A stretch of DNA of 34,917 nucleotides from Halobiforma nitratireducens JCM 10879 (GCF_000337895.1 NZ_AOMA01000125.1:50211-85127), one strand, 5' to 3'. Numbered from the stretch's first letter, positions 7,673 through 17,034 are shown. Notes: generated from the sequence alone by a model not told the origin. Translations and numbers: made by a program.

Positions 7673-7741
7673 CTATTACTCCGTACCCACGATTTCGGCT
7701 TCGCCGTCGCATCGATTCTCGAGCGACCAGTTTCCACGCAG

Positions 7742-7852
7742 ATGAGCAACCAGCCACACACATCCACGACCGGACGACGGGCGTTCCCGCCCGCGTCCGC
7801 GGAGCACGATACGGATCGTAATCGCCAGCCTACGGCGGGTGAGTACCGATGA
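7742..7852 (+). CDS. Small ORF upstream of and overlapping ilvB (36 aa)
   Basis: ATG at 7742, reading MSNQPHTSTTGRR and ending TAGEYR with a TGA at 7850-7852 that overlaps the ilvB start as ATGA. The composition is hydrophilic, with no recognisable domain, no hydrophobic segment and no Cys. No TATA box lies at the right distance, so it would be translated from the leader transcript and could couple translation into ilvB. It may equally be a chance frame within the leader RNA. Confidence 0.3.
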   Translation: MSNQPHTSTTGRRAFPPASAEHDTDRNRQPTAGEYR

Positions 7853-9681
7853 GCGAACGCGCTGCAACCGTTTCGCCACCGGACGAACGAGCACAAGAAG
7901 AACAGAAACACGACCGAGACGCGTCCACGGCCGACGGGACGCCCGACCCGGTTACGTCGGGCGCGCAGGCAGTCGTCCGTGCACTCGAGAACGCCGGCGT
8001 CGAGTACGCCTTCGGGGTCCAGGGCGGCGCGATCATGCCCGTCTACGACGCGCTGTACGACTCCGAGATCACGCACGTGACGATGGCCCACGAACAGGGC
8101 GCGGCCCACGCGGCCGACGCCTACGGCATCGTCGCGGGCGAGCCGGGTGTCTGCCTGGCCACGTCGGGACCGGGCGCGACGAACCTGGTCACGGGCATCG
8201 CGGACGCCGACATGGACTCGGACCCGCTTGTCGCGTTGACCGGCCAGGTTCCGACGGAGTTCGTCGGCAACGACGCGTTCCAGGAGACCGACACGACCGG
8301 CGTCACGACGCCGATCACGAAGGACAACACCTTCGCGGCCGACCCCGACCGGGTCGGCGACGACGTCGGCGAGGCCTTTGCCCTCGCCGGCGAGGGCCGT
8401 CCCGGTCCGACACTGGTCGACCTGCCGAAAGACGTCACGAACGCCGACACCGAGGCCGAACCCGCCACGCCGGAGACGCCCGACACCTACGAGGTCCAGG
8501 AACGAGCCGATCCCGAAATCGTCGCGGAGGCGGCCGAGCGCATCGAGGCTGCCACCCGTCCGGCCATGCTGCTGGGCGGTGGCGTCATCAAAGGCGAGGC
8601 CAGCGAGACCTGCCGTGAGTTCGCCATCGAACACGAGATTCCCGTCATCACGACGATGCCCGGCCTCGGCGCGTTCCCCGAGGACCACGAGCTGTCGATG
8701 GAGATGGCGGGCATGCACGGCACCGGCTACGCCAACATGGCGATCACCCACTGTGACACGCTGATCGCCGTCGGTACCCGGTTCGACGACCGTCTGACCG
8801 GCGGCATCGAGACCTTCGCCCCCGACGCGGCGGTCATCCACGTCGACATCGACCCCGCCGAAATCTCGAAGAACATCCACGCGGACTACCCGCTGATCGG
8901 CGACGCCGACACCGTCGTCTCCCAACTGGCCGAGGCCGTCGATGCCTCGCCCGAAGCGACGAAGTGGCGCGCCCAGTGCCAGCAGTGGAAGTCGGAGTAC
9001 TCGATGGCCTACGACGTGCCGTCAGAGCAGAGCGGTGACGAACCTTCGACTTCGTCGAAGATGCCCGAGGACGAGCCGGTTCAGCCCGAGTTCGTCGTCG
9101 AGGCCCTAGACGAGGCCACCGACGACGACGCGATCGTCACCACCGGCGTCGGCCAACACCAGATGTGGGCCTGCCAGTACTGGACGTTCACCGAGCCCCG
9201 GACGTGGGTCTCGAGTCACGGTCTGGGGACGATGGGCTATGGCCTGCCGGCGGCGATCGGCGCGCGACTGGCGGCCGACGACGACCAGGAGGTCGTCTGT
9301 GTCGACGGTGACGGTTCGTTCCTGATGACGATGCAGGGGCTCTCGGTCGCGGTCCGTGAGAACCTCGACATCACGGTCGCCGTGCTCAACAACGAGTACA
9401 TCGGCATGGTCCGACAGTGGCAGGACGCCTTCTTCGAGGGCCGTCACGCCGCCTCGGACTACAACTGGATGCCGGAGTTCGACAAGCTCGCCGAGGCCTT
9501 CGGTGCACGCGGGTTCCGGATCGACGACTACGACGAAGTCGCCGATGTCATCGCCGAGGCCGTCGCCTACGACGGTCCCTCGGTGATCGACGTCCACATC
9601 GACCCCGAAGCGAACGTCTACCCGATGGTCCCAAGCGGTGGCGACAACGGTCAGTTCGCCCTGACGGAGGACCAGCTATGA
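7849..9681 (+). CDS. ilvB: Acetolactate synthase, large catalytic subunit
   Basis: 610 aa ThDP enzyme making 2-acetolactate or 2-aceto-2-hydroxybutyrate from pyruvate, the first common step to valine, leucine and isoleucine. The N-terminal ThDP-pyrimidine domain (after ~40 variable residues) has YAFGVQGGAIMPVYDAL and the catalytic Glu in AHEQGAAHAADAYG. The middle domain has ATRPAMLLGGGVI. The C-terminal ThDP-pyrophosphate domain has the GDGSF...LNN motif (GDGSFLMTMQGLS to AVLNNEYIGM). The length is normal, apart from a disordered N-terminus and a hydrophilic insert around EQSGDEPSTSSKMPEDE. The start codon overlaps the preceding small ORF, and the stop overlaps ilvN by 4 bases, which implies translational coupling. 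The proposed leader at 7581-7672 lies upstream. Confidence 0.96.
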   Translation: MSERAATVSPPDERAQEEQKHDRDASTADGTPDPVTSGAQAVVRALENAGVEYAFGVQGGAIMPVYDALYDSEITHVTMAHEQGAAHAADAYGIVAGEPGVCLATSGPGATNLVTGIADADMDSDPLVALTGQVPTEFVGNDAFQETDTTGVTTPITKDNTFAADPDRVGDDVGEAFALAGEGRPGPTLVDLPKDVTNADTEAEPATPETPDTYEVQERADPEIVAEAAERIEAATRPAMLLGGGVIKGEASETCREFAIEHEIPVITTMPGLGAFPEDHELSMEMAGMHGTGYANMAITHCDTLIAVGTRFDDRLTGGIETFAPDAAVIHVDIDPAEISKNIHADYPLIGDADTVVSQLAEAVDASPEATKWRAQCQQWKSEYSMAYDVPSEQSGDEPSTSSKMPEDEPVQPEFVVEALDEATDDDAIVTTGVGQHQMWACQYWTFTEPRTWVSSHGLGTMGYGLPAAIGARLAADDDQEVVCVDGDGSFLMTMQGLSVAVRENLDITVAVLNNEYIGMVRQWQDAFFEGRHAASDYNWMPEFDKLAEAFGARGFRIDDYDEVADVIAEAVAYDGPSVIDVHIDPEANVYPMVPSGGDNGQFALTEDQL

Positions 9682-10358
9682 GCGGGAACGACCGACAGCG
9701 CGGACTCGAGGGCCCGCCACCGGAAGAGCGGCCGACGCCGGACGGCCGGCGCAACGAGCAGGGGATTCGTATCGACCCCGAGGTCGAGGCGACCCACGAC
9801 CCGCGACGGACAGTGATTTCGGCGCTGGTCAAACACGAGCCCGGCGTCCTCGCCGAGGTCTCCGGTCTGTTCTCGCGCCGGCAGTTCAACATCGAGAGTC
9901 TAACCGTCGGCCCGACGACCGACGAGGACCGCGCCCGGATCACCCTCGTCGTCGAGGAGCCCGACCCCGGGATCGACCAGGTCAAAAAGCAACTGCGGAA
10001 ACTGATCCCGGTCGTCTCGGTTCGGGAACTCGAGCCCGACGCCATGCGTCGGGAGCTAGCGCTGGTGAAAGTCGACGCGGCCGACCCCGCGCAGGTGGCG
10101 GCCGTCGCCGACATGTACGACGCCACCGCCGTCGACTCGAGTCCGGAAACGGCGACGTACGAGGTCACGGGCTCGCGTCAGAAGATCGAGGCCGCGATCG
10201 AGACCTTCGAGCAGTTCGGCATCCGCGAGGTCGATCGTACCGGGATGACCGCGCTGGCCCGCGGCACGGACGAAACGACCGGGCCGACGCCCGCGGAAGC
10301 GAGCGTCTCGGCCGTCGAAGACGCGACGCAAACGAAATACACTGCGGACGACGATTAA
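9678..10358 (+). CDS. ilvN: Acetolactate synthase, small regulatory subunit
   Basis: 226 aa from the ATG at 9678, overlapping the ilvB stop. After a ~40-residue basic/acidic N-terminal tail comes an ACT domain ([35 protein letters not shown]), followed by the ALS small-subunit C-terminal domain ([29 protein letters not shown], then [15 protein letters not shown]). The family binds valine or another branched-chain amino acid and confers feedback control on IlvB. The FNIESLTVG segment at the ACT ligand interface is intact. A ~25-residue acidic tail follows the conserved part. ilvC starts one base after its stop. Confidence 0.95.
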   Translation: MSGNDRQRGLEGPPPEERPTPDGRRNEQGIRIDPEVEATHDPRRTVISALVKHEPGVLAEVSGLFSRRQFNIESLTVGPTTDEDRARITLVVEEPDPGIDQVKKQLRKLIPVVSVRELEPDAMRRELALVKVDAADPAQVAAVADMYDATAVDSSPETATYEVTGSRQKIEAAIETFEQFGIREVDRTGMTALARGTDETTGPTPAEASVSAVEDATQTKYTADDD

Positions 10359-10359
10359 C

Positions 10360-11409
10360 ATGACTGACGAGTTCACTACCGAGATCTACTACGACGACGA
10401 TGCGGACGTATCGACGCTCGAAGACGACACCGTTGCCGTGCTGGGCTACGGCAGTCAGGGCCACGCCCACGCGCTGAACTTAGCGGAGAGCGGCGTCGAC
10501 GTGGTCGTCGGCCTCCGTGAGGACTCTTCCTCGCGGTCGGCAGCCGAGGCCGACGGACTCGCGGTGACGACGCCAGCCGAGGCGGTCGCACAGTCGACCT
10601 ACGTCTCCGTGCTCGTCCCCGACACCGTCCAGCCGGCGGTCTACGAGAACGCCATCGAACCGAACCTCGAGGCAGGCGACACCCTGCAGTTCGCCCACGG
10701 GCTGAACATTCACTACAACCAGATCACCCCGCCCGAGGGCGTCGACGTGACGATGGTCGCGCCGAAGAGTCCTGGCCACCTCGTTCGCCGAAACTACGAG
10801 AACGACGAAGGGACGCCCGGGCTGCTTGCGGTCTACCAGGACGAGACCGGTGACGCCGACGAACGCGCGCTCGCGTACGCGAAGGCGATCGGTTGTACTC
10901 GTGCCGGCGTTATCGAGACGACGTTCCAGGAGGAAGTCGAATCCGACCTCTTCGGGGAGCAGGCAGTGCTCTGTGGCGGCGTCACTGCCCTGGTCAAGCA
11001 CGGCTACGAGACACTGGTCGACGCTGGCTATTCGCCGGAGATTGCCTACTTCGAGTGTCTGAACGAGCTCAAGCTCATCGTCGATCTGATGTACGAAGGT
11101 GGAAACATGGAGATGTGGAACTCCGTCTCCGACACCGCCGAATATGGCGGTCTCACTCGCGGTGAACGCATCGTCGACGACAGCGTCCGCGAGAACATGG
11201 AGGAAGTCCTCGAGGAGGTCCAGAACGGGGAGTTCACCCGCGAGTGGGTCCTCGAGAACCAGGCGGGTCGCCCGAGCTACACCCAGCTTCGCCAGGCCGA
11301 GAAAGAACACGAGATCGAGGAGGTCGGCGAACGCCTGCGCGACCTGTTCGCGTGGGCCGAAGAAGCCGACGCCGACGGAACCGAGCCGGAGGTTCCGGCC
11401 GACGACTGA
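10360..11409 (+). CDS. ilvC: Ketol-acid reductoisomerase (class I)
   Basis: 349 aa. Isomerises and reduces acetolactate to dihydroxyisovalerate with NAD(P)H and Mg2+. The Rossmann motif [17 protein letters not shown] is followed by the cofactor-specificity loop [17 protein letters not shown], whose Arg and Ser residues suggest the 2'-phosphate of NADPH. The all-helical C-terminal domain holds the Mg-binding acidic residues in [12 protein letters not shown] and the family block [19 protein letters not shown]. The length is that of the short class I form. It is followed after 39 bases by the small ilv-leu operon protein, with no promoter seen between them. Confidence 0.96.
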   Translation: MTDEFTTEIYYDDDADVSTLEDDTVAVLGYGSQGHAHALNLAESGVDVVVGLREDSSSRSAAEADGLAVTTPAEAVAQSTYVSVLVPDTVQPAVYENAIEPNLEAGDTLQFAHGLNIHYNQITPPEGVDVTMVAPKSPGHLVRRNYENDEGTPGLLAVYQDETGDADERALAYAKAIGCTRAGVIETTFQEEVESDLFGEQAVLCGGVTALVKHGYETLVDAGYSPEIAYFECLNELKLIVDLMYEGGNMEMWNSVSDTAEYGGLTRGERIVDDSVRENMEEVLEEVQNGEFTREWVLENQAGRPSYTQLRQAEKEHEIEEVGERLRDLFAWAEEADADGTEPEVPADD

Positions 11410-11448
11410 CGCGTATCGCTAGACGACCATACACCACACCAACCGACA

Positions 11449-11853
11449 ATGAGCGACCACGAGACGACCCGATCGAACGCGGAGCGGAACCGACCACGAC
11501 CGACAACCACAGCGAACCCGTCGACTGACGGCACGATGAGCACGATGGGCGCGATGGGCGACATCAGCCACACGAATCCCTACACAGGGGAAACAGCCGG
11601 CAACCTGTTCAACCGCGGCCCGATCGTGGCTACCGACGGGGGCGAACCGGCTGCGACTGATCCGAACGGGAACGGGAACGGGAACGGGAACGCGAACGCG
11701 AACAGGACCCAAGAGCGAACGACCACCGACACCGAGCCCACGTCGAAGACGATGAAAGACATCGAGCACACACCGCCCCACGACGCCGACGACGCGAACG
11801 ATGTCTTCGAGCGTGGCGGCGAACACGATCCCTCCGTAGAGGCCGAGGAATGA
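11449..11853 (+). CDS. Small acidic protein with a duplicated motif between ilvC and leuC
   Basis: 134 aa from the ATG at 11449; alternative in-frame ATGs are at 11536, 11545 and 11554. Two related segments stand out: [21 protein letters not shown] (about residues 38-58) and [21 protein letters not shown] (about residues 104-124). They share DI-x-HT-x-P-x(6)-A-N-x-x-F-x-RG, and each is preceded by Met. The linker includes a run of Asn-Gly/Asn-Ala dipeptides from hexanucleotide repeats at 11664-11702. No known domain, membrane segment or Cys is present. The stop overlaps the leuC start (ATGA), so it is cotranslated with the pathway genes. It may be an operon-specific accessory factor, but its function is unknown. 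Confidence 0.75.
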   Translation: MSDHETTRSNAERNRPRPTTTANPSTDGTMSTMGAMGDISHTNPYTGETAGNLFNRGPIVATDGGEPAATDPNGNGNGNGNANANRTQERTTTDTEPTSKTMKDIEHTPPHDADDANDVFERGGEHDPSVEAEE

Positions 11854-13271
11854 GCGAGGGGACGCTGTACGACAAGGTCTGGGATCGCCACAGGGTTACG
11901 ACCTTGCCGACCGGGCAGGATCAGCTGTTCGTCGGTCTCCACCTCATTCACGAGGTGACAAGCCCCCAGGCCTTCGGCATGCTGCGGGAGCGAGACCTCG
12001 AGGTCGCCTATCCCGAGTTGACCCACGCGACGGTCGATCACATCGTGCCGACGGCAGACCAGTCTCGCCCCTACGAGGAAGACGCCGCCGAGGAGATGAT
12101 GGCCGAACTCGAGGCGAACGTCCGCGAGGCCGGGATCGACTTTTCCGATCCCGACAGCGGCGACCAGGGGATCGTCCACGTCATCGGTCCGGAGCAGGGG
12201 CTGACCCAGCCGGGCAAGACGATCGTCTGTGGCGACTCCCACACCTCGACCCACGGAGCCTTCGGCGCGCTCGCGTTCGGGATCGGCACCAGCCAGATCC
12301 GGGACGTGCTCGCGACGGGCACCGTCGCCATGGAGAAACAGCAGGTACGGAAGATCCAGGTCGACGGCGAACTCGGCGAGGGCGTCGAAGCCAAGGACGT
12401 CATCCTCGAGATCATCCGTCGTCTGGGAACCGAGGGCGGCGTCGGCTACGTCTACGAGTACGCCGGCTCCGCCATCGAGGACCTGGGCATGGAGGGTCGG
12501 ATGTCCATCTGTAACATGTCCATCGAAGGGGGTGCTCGCGCGGGCTACGTCAACCCCGACGAGACCACCTACGAGTGGCTCGAGGAGACCGATTACTTCC
12601 AGGACCCCGAGCGGTTCGAGGAACTGAAACCGTACTGGGAGTCGATCCGATCCGACGAGGACGCCGAGTACGACGACGTCGTCACGATCGACGCCGACGA
12701 CCTCGAGCCGGTCGTCACCTGGGGGACCACTCCCGGCCAGGGGATCGGTATCACCGAGCCGATTCCTGCCCCGGAAGAACTGCCCGCGGACAAGCAGGAG
12801 ACTGCCCGTCGCGCACAGGAACACATGCGCGTCGAGCCCGGCGAGACCATGGCGGGCTACGGGATCGACGTGGCGTTTCTCGGCTCGTGTACGAACGCCC
12901 GCCTGCCGGACCTGCGACGGGCGGCCCGGATCGTCGAAGGCCGCGAGGTTCACGACGACGTCCGTGCGATGGTCGTCCCCGGGAGCCAGCGCGTCCAGGA
13001 AGCCGCCGAGCAAGAGGGGCTCAAAGCCGTCTTCGAGGAAGCCGGCTTCGACTGGCGCAATGCCGGCTGTTCGATGTGTCTCGGTATGAACGAGGACCAA
13101 CTCGAGGGCGACGAGGCCTGTGCCTCCTCGTCGAACCGGAACTTCGTCGGCCGCCAGGGGAGCAAGGACGGCCGGACGGTGTTGATGAACCCGCGGATGG
13201 TCGCTGCGGCGGCGATCACGGGTGAAGTGACAGACGTTCGTGACCTGCCGGAGACGGAGGTGACCGCGTAA
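11850..13271 (+). CDS. leuC: 3-isopropylmalate dehydratase, large subunit
   Basis: 473 aa aconitase-superfamily subunit. With LeuD it isomerises 2- to 3-isopropylmalate. The start ([16 protein letters not shown]) is canonical. Active-site blocks [21 protein letters not shown] and [17 protein letters not shown], and the cluster ligands in [10 protein letters not shown], give the three Cys of the [4Fe-4S] cluster. [22 protein letters not shown] near the end is the conserved substrate-loop region. It overlaps the preceding small gene by 4 bases and shares one base with leuD. Confidence 0.96.
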   Translation: MSEGTLYDKVWDRHRVTTLPTGQDQLFVGLHLIHEVTSPQAFGMLRERDLEVAYPELTHATVDHIVPTADQSRPYEEDAAEEMMAELEANVREAGIDFSDPDSGDQGIVHVIGPEQGLTQPGKTIVCGDSHTSTHGAFGALAFGIGTSQIRDVLATGTVAMEKQQVRKIQVDGELGEGVEAKDVILEIIRRLGTEGGVGYVYEYAGSAIEDLGMEGRMSICNMSIEGGARAGYVNPDETTYEWLEETDYFQDPERFEELKPYWESIRSDEDAEYDDVVTIDADDLEPVVTWGTTPGQGIGITEPIPAPEELPADKQETARRAQEHMRVEPGETMAGYGIDVAFLGSCTNARLPDLRRAARIVEGREVHDDVRAMVVPGSQRVQEAAEQEGLKAVFEEAGFDWRNAGCSMCLGMNEDQLEGDEACASSSNRNFVGRQGSKDGRTVLMNPRMVAAAAITGEVTDVRDLPETEVTA

Positions 13272-13918
13272 TGGCGGGCGAAGACGACGAGATCGACATC
13301 CCGGCAGTCGACTCGGTCTCGGGTTCGGGTATCCCGATCCAGGGCAACGACATCGACACCGACCAGATCATCCCGGCGCGGTTCATGAAGGTCGTCACCT
13401 TCGACGGACTGGGCGAGTTCGCCTTTTTCGACCAGCGGTTCACCGAGGACGACGACCTCAAAGCCCATCCGATGAACGAGGACCGGTTTCAGGACTCCTC
13501 GATCATGGTCGTCAACAGCAACTTCGGCTGTGGCTCCTCGCGCGAGCACGCTCCCCAGGCGCTGCTGCGCTGGGGGATCGACGCCCTGATCGGCGAGAGC
13601 TTCGCCGAGATTTTTGCGGGGAACTGCCTCGCGCTCGGCATTCCAACCGTCACGGCCGACGCCGAGACGATCGCGGAGATACAGGACTGGGTCGACGAGC
13701 ATCCCGACGGCGACCTCGAGATCGACGTCGCGGCCGAACAGGTCACGTACGGCGAGACGACCGTCGCCGTCACGGTCGACGACGCCCAGCGCAAGGCGCT
13801 GGTCGAGGGCGTCTGGGATACGACGGCGCTGATGAAGTCCAACGCCGGCGAAGTGCGGGAGACGGCCGCGGACCTGCCGTACGTCGAGTCGGATCGGATT
13901 TCCGACGCCGCCGACTGA
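13271..13918 (+). CDS. leuD: 3-isopropylmalate dehydratase, small subunit
   Basis: 215 aa aconitase swivelling domain. GNDIDTDQIIPARFMK is the N-terminal family signature, and NSNFGCGSSREHAPQALLRWG carries the conserved GCGSSREHA substrate-binding loop. The first ~15 residues ([15 protein letters not shown]) and the last ~35 are haloarchaea-like acidic extensions beyond the usual core. The start overlaps the leuC stop (TAATG), so the subunits should be made in step. leuB does not follow directly; it begins about 3.2 kb downstream. Confidence 0.95.
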   Translation: MAGEDDEIDIPAVDSVSGSGIPIQGNDIDTDQIIPARFMKVVTFDGLGEFAFFDQRFTEDDDLKAHPMNEDRFQDSSIMVVNSNFGCGSSREHAPQALLRWGIDALIGESFAEIFAGNCLALGIPTVTADAETIAEIQDWVDEHPDGDLEIDVAAEQVTYGETTVAVTVDDAQRKALVEGVWDTTALMKSNAGEVRETAADLPYVESDRISDAAD

Positions 13919-14192
13919 CGGTCCGTCCCGTTCGTGGACTCCCGGGAGACACGCGTTCCCTCGAACGAGTTGACGCCTGGGCGATGTCGACGATCCGGCC
14001 ACAGTCTCGCTCGCGGACGCTACCGTCCGCTTCGAGTACGCCGGCTATCGGGTGGCGATCGGCCCCGGCCCCGTGACGTGGGGTGACCGCGGTGGAACGG
14101 ACCTCGCGCTCGGAGGTCGACCCCTGACCGGCAAACGAGGCCCTCGAGCACAGTAGCGAAGAAAACATTTTCTTTGACAAACACGAACGAAC
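13919..14192. other. Gap after leuD with a startless open segment
   Basis: 274 bases with no complete gene. The frame from 13974 to the TAG at 14156 reads like haloarchaeal coding sequence (VSLADATVRFEYAGYRVAIG) but has no ATG or GTG at its head and a stop at 13971. It may be the remnant of a lost gene. The last 30 bases, with attttcttt near 14167, form the promoter of the membrane protein that follows. Confidence 0.3.
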
Positions 14193-14537
14193 ATGAACCG
14201 CCCATATCGGTACACGGGTGCTCTCGTTGCCGCGAGTGGGGTTACTGCCGGCGTCGCGAGGACAGGGCAGTCACAGTCACTGCACCTTCTTCTGGCGACC
14301 TTCCTGACGGTTGTGCTCGCCAGTGCCGTTTTGCTTCGGTACCCCGCGTTGCTGTGGGGGCGAAAGACCGACGATCGGGCGGCTGCAGCGGTGTTCGCCG
14401 GCGGAACGTCGTTCGGCGTCATGTCACTGGGATACGGCGTCGGCGAGACGTTTCAGGTCGGAGCTGCCGTTCTCGGGTTCGGACTGGCACTGCTCGGGAT
14501 GGCAACGGGCGCGTGGATGGCAGACGAACGCCAGTAA
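14193..14537 (+). CDS. Small integral membrane protein, unknown function
   Basis: 114 aa from the ATG at 14193 (MNRPYRYTGALVAASG), with an AT-rich promoter element 22-26 bases upstream. Three to four hydrophobic stretches are visible: ~8-24, LHLLLATFLTVVLASAVLL, VFAGGTSFGVMSLGYGV and VGAAVLGFGLALLGMATG. Short charged loops (LLWGRKTDDR) separate them. No known family motif was recognised. Together with the subtilase downstream it separates leuD from leuB. Confidence 0.6.
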   Translation: MNRPYRYTGALVAASGVTAGVARTGQSQSLHLLLATFLTVVLASAVLLRYPALLWGRKTDDRAAAAVFAGGTSFGVMSLGYGVGETFQVGAAVLGFGLALLGMATGAWMADERQ

Positions 14538-14637
14538 CCGTCGCTCGACGGTGGTTTCGCGACTCCGCAGTCCTCGCGACTGGACTCTTCACCGCCGACA
14601 GGCACGTTTAACCAGCCGGAGTGTCTCGAGCACGGTA

Positions 14638-17034
14638 ATGTCTCGCCTGACGATCGGTCCCCGCCCGGTCGGGCGACAGTCGAGAACGGCAGTTGCAGTC
14701 GTCCTCGGGCTCGCAATCGTGCTCGTCGCCGTGATCGCCCTCGCCGGCGTACACGGCGTGGCTGCGGCCAGCCCGTCCGATTCCGACTCCGCCCTCGCCC
14801 CCGCCCCCGACGAACCGGCACCGACACTCGAGAACGCCACCGACCCGACTCCCGACTTCGCGACGACCGACGCCGGCGGCGCGACGATCGATCCGGCTCT
14901 CGAGAACGCGAGCGGTGAGATACGGGTCATCGTCGAGTTCGAGCCCTCCGATGTCGACGCCACCGCCGACGCTCGCCGGGCTCACGCCACTGCGACCCAG
15001 GCACCGCTCGAAGCGTACGCGGCCGAAACAGCCGCCGTCGATCTCGAGCGGGGCTTCTGGATCGCAAACGTCGCGCTCGTGACGGTCGATACCGAGCGAG
15101 CGTCCTTCGAGGAGGTAGCAGCCGTGCCGAACGCGACTGCAGTTCGGCCCGAAGAGGTCGTCACGCCTGACCGCGCCGACGCCACCGACGAGGCCGGGGC
15201 GTCCCTCGTGGACGAGGAATCGAGCACTGCCCCCTCGTACGCCGACGGCCTCGAGCAACTGGCCGTTCCGCGTGCGTGGGACGAGTTCGATACCAGAGGG
15301 GAGAACACGACGGTTGCCGTACTCGATTCCGGCGTCGACGGCGACCACCCCGACCTCGAGATCGACGGCTGGAAGGATTTCTCCGCGGACCCCTCCGAGG
15401 AACCGGTCGACTACGACGGGCACGGCACCCACGTCACCGGGATCGTCGGGGCCGGCAACGAGAGCGGCACTCATCTGGGGGTCGCACCCGAGGCCGAACT
15501 GCTCCACGGGGCGGTCATCACCGAATGTGAGGACCGCTGTGTCGGCCGGGAGTCGGTGGTCCTCTCGGGTCTCGAGTGGGCCGTCGAAGCGGACGCCGAT
15601 GTCGTCACGATGAGTCTCGGCTGGTCGCAGTTCCGCCCGAGCGTGATCCGGGCCGTCGAGCACGCGAACGACGCCGGGACGGTGGTCGTCGCAGGCGCAG
15701 GCAACGGCGGCGAAGGGACGTCCCTGTCGCCGGCGAACGTCTACGACTCGATCGCCGTCGGTGCGATCGTCGATCCGGACCGCGTCGCCGGCTTTTCCGC
15801 GGGCGAGGAGATCGACACCGACGACGCCTGGGGGTCGGCCGCGCTCGATCACTGGCCCGACACGTACGTCGTTCCGGACATCGTCGCGCCCGGTGCAGGC
15901 ATCGAGAGTACGGCCCCTGGCGGCGAGTACGACTCCCGCAGCGGGACCAGCAAGGCCGCACCCCACGTCGCCGGCACGGTCGCTCTGGCCCAGTCGGCGA
16001 CCGCGGACGACCTCGAGCCCAAGACAGTCGCGGCCGCTCTCGAGACGACGGCCTGGAAACCCGACGGCGAACCCGAGCAGCCGGACACGCGGTACGGCGC
16101 GGGGATCGTCGACGCAGTCGCGGCGATCGACGAGGTCGGCGATCACGGAGCCATCTCCGGGACCGTCACAGATGGTGTGACAAACGCCTCGCTCGAGGGG
16201 GCGACAGTCGAGATCGTCGCGGAGGACGGCGAAAGTGTCGAGACGACCACCGACGCCGACGGCGCGTTCGAGCGGCTCGGCCTCGACCCCGGTGCGTACG
16301 AGGTCGTCGTCGAGAAGCCCGGATACGGGACGGCCCACGAATCGATGACCGTCGATACCGACGAGCAGGTCGCCCTCGAGATCGCCCTCGCTGGAGCGGG
16401 CGAGATCGAAGCGACGGTGACCGACGTTCACTTCGAGAGCGGGATCGGAGACGCGACGGTCGTCGCGAACGGCAGCTACGGGACGTACCCGGGGACAGTC
16501 GAGAACGCGACCGATGGCACCTACCGGATCGCGAACGTGCCGGCGAAGGGAGACGAATACGTCCTCGAGTTCCGTGCGGACGGGTACGAGGACGCGACGC
16601 AGACGGTGACGATCACCGGGGACGGTGACCGGAAGACGGTCGCGGAGTCGGTCGCACTCGAGGGCGATGCCGCACTCGAGATCACCGTCGAGAGCGAAGA
16701 CGGCGGGGCGATCCCCGATGCCGAGCTACTGCTCGAGCGTGACGACGGAACGGCCGCCGAGATCGACGACCGAACGGACGAGAACGGGACGGTGCTGGCG
16801 ACTGTTCCCGGGACGGGCGAGGCGTACGTGCTCGAGGCGTCAGCGGACGGCTTCACGACGGATGTCGTCGAGACCAGCTCCGTCGAGAGCGGTGTGACCG
16901 AAACCGTCACGGTGGTGCTCGCCGAGCCGCTGTTGCCGATGCCCGGCTTCGGCGTTGCGGTGGCTGCGCTCGCACTTTCACTCGCGCTCGCGGCGGTTGC
17001 GCTGCTCGCCACACGAGCGGCGGACCGACAGTGA
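14638..17034 (+). CDS. Secreted subtilisin-like serine protease (S8) with PGF-CTERM anchor
   Basis: 798 aa from the ATG at 14638, with TATA-like gtttaac ~30 bases upstream. Order: a signal peptide (hydrophobic ~residues 19-42); a propeptide-like region (IRVIVEFEPSDVDA to AVRPEEVVTPD); the S8 catalytic domain with Asp230 (VAVLDSGVDGDHPDL), His262 (DGHGTHVTG), Asn356 (VAGAGNGG) and Ser438 (SGTSKAAPHVAGT); about three carboxypeptidase-regulatory-like beta repeats (first ISGTVTDGVTNASLEGATV); and a C-terminal PMPGFGVAVAALALSLALAAVALL plus a basic tail. The last part is the PGF-CTERM tripartite signal, recognised by archaeosortase A for lipid anchoring. It is probably an extracellular, cell-surface protease. 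The Lys in GTSKAAPH replaces the more usual Met. Confidence 0.93.
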   Translation: MSRLTIGPRPVGRQSRTAVAVVLGLAIVLVAVIALAGVHGVAAASPSDSDSALAPAPDEPAPTLENATDPTPDFATTDAGGATIDPALENASGEIRVIVEFEPSDVDATADARRAHATATQAPLEAYAAETAAVDLERGFWIANVALVTVDTERASFEEVAAVPNATAVRPEEVVTPDRADATDEAGASLVDEESSTAPSYADGLEQLAVPRAWDEFDTRGENTTVAVLDSGVDGDHPDLEIDGWKDFSADPSEEPVDYDGHGTHVTGIVGAGNESGTHLGVAPEAELLHGAVITECEDRCVGRESVVLSGLEWAVEADADVVTMSLGWSQFRPSVIRAVEHANDAGTVVVAGAGNGGEGTSLSPANVYDSIAVGAIVDPDRVAGFSAGEEIDTDDAWGSAALDHWPDTYVVPDIVAPGAGIESTAPGGEYDSRSGTSKAAPHVAGTVALAQSATADDLEPKTVAAALETTAWKPDGEPEQPDTRYGAGIVDAVAAIDEVGDHGAISGTVTDGVTNASLEGATVEIVAEDGESVETTTDADGAFERLGLDPGAYEVVVEKPGYGTAHESMTVDTDEQVALEIALAGAGEIEATVTDVHFESGIGDATVVANGSYGTYPGTVENATDGTYRIANVPAKGDEYVLEFRADGYEDATQTVTITGDGDRKTVAESVALEGDAALEITVESEDGGAIPDAELLLERDDGTAAEIDDRTDENGTVLATVPGTGEAYVLEASADGFTTDVVETSSVESGVTETVTVVLAEPLLPMPGFGVAVAALALSLALAAVALLATRAADRQ

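Noticed and set aside
7418-7852. 144-codon reading across the whole leuA-ilvB spacer
   Set aside because: The N-terminal part is low-complexity, Ser/Arg-rich and not protein-like. Only its last 36 codons (from 7742) were kept, as a doubtful small ORF.
11580-13100. 506-codon minus-strand frame across leuC
   Set aside because: leuC motifs and cluster cysteines are unambiguous on the plus strand.
14608-16431. 607-codon minus-strand frame across the subtilase
   Set aside because: The plus strand has all catalytic motifs of an S8 protease. The antisense reading is a codon-bias shadow.
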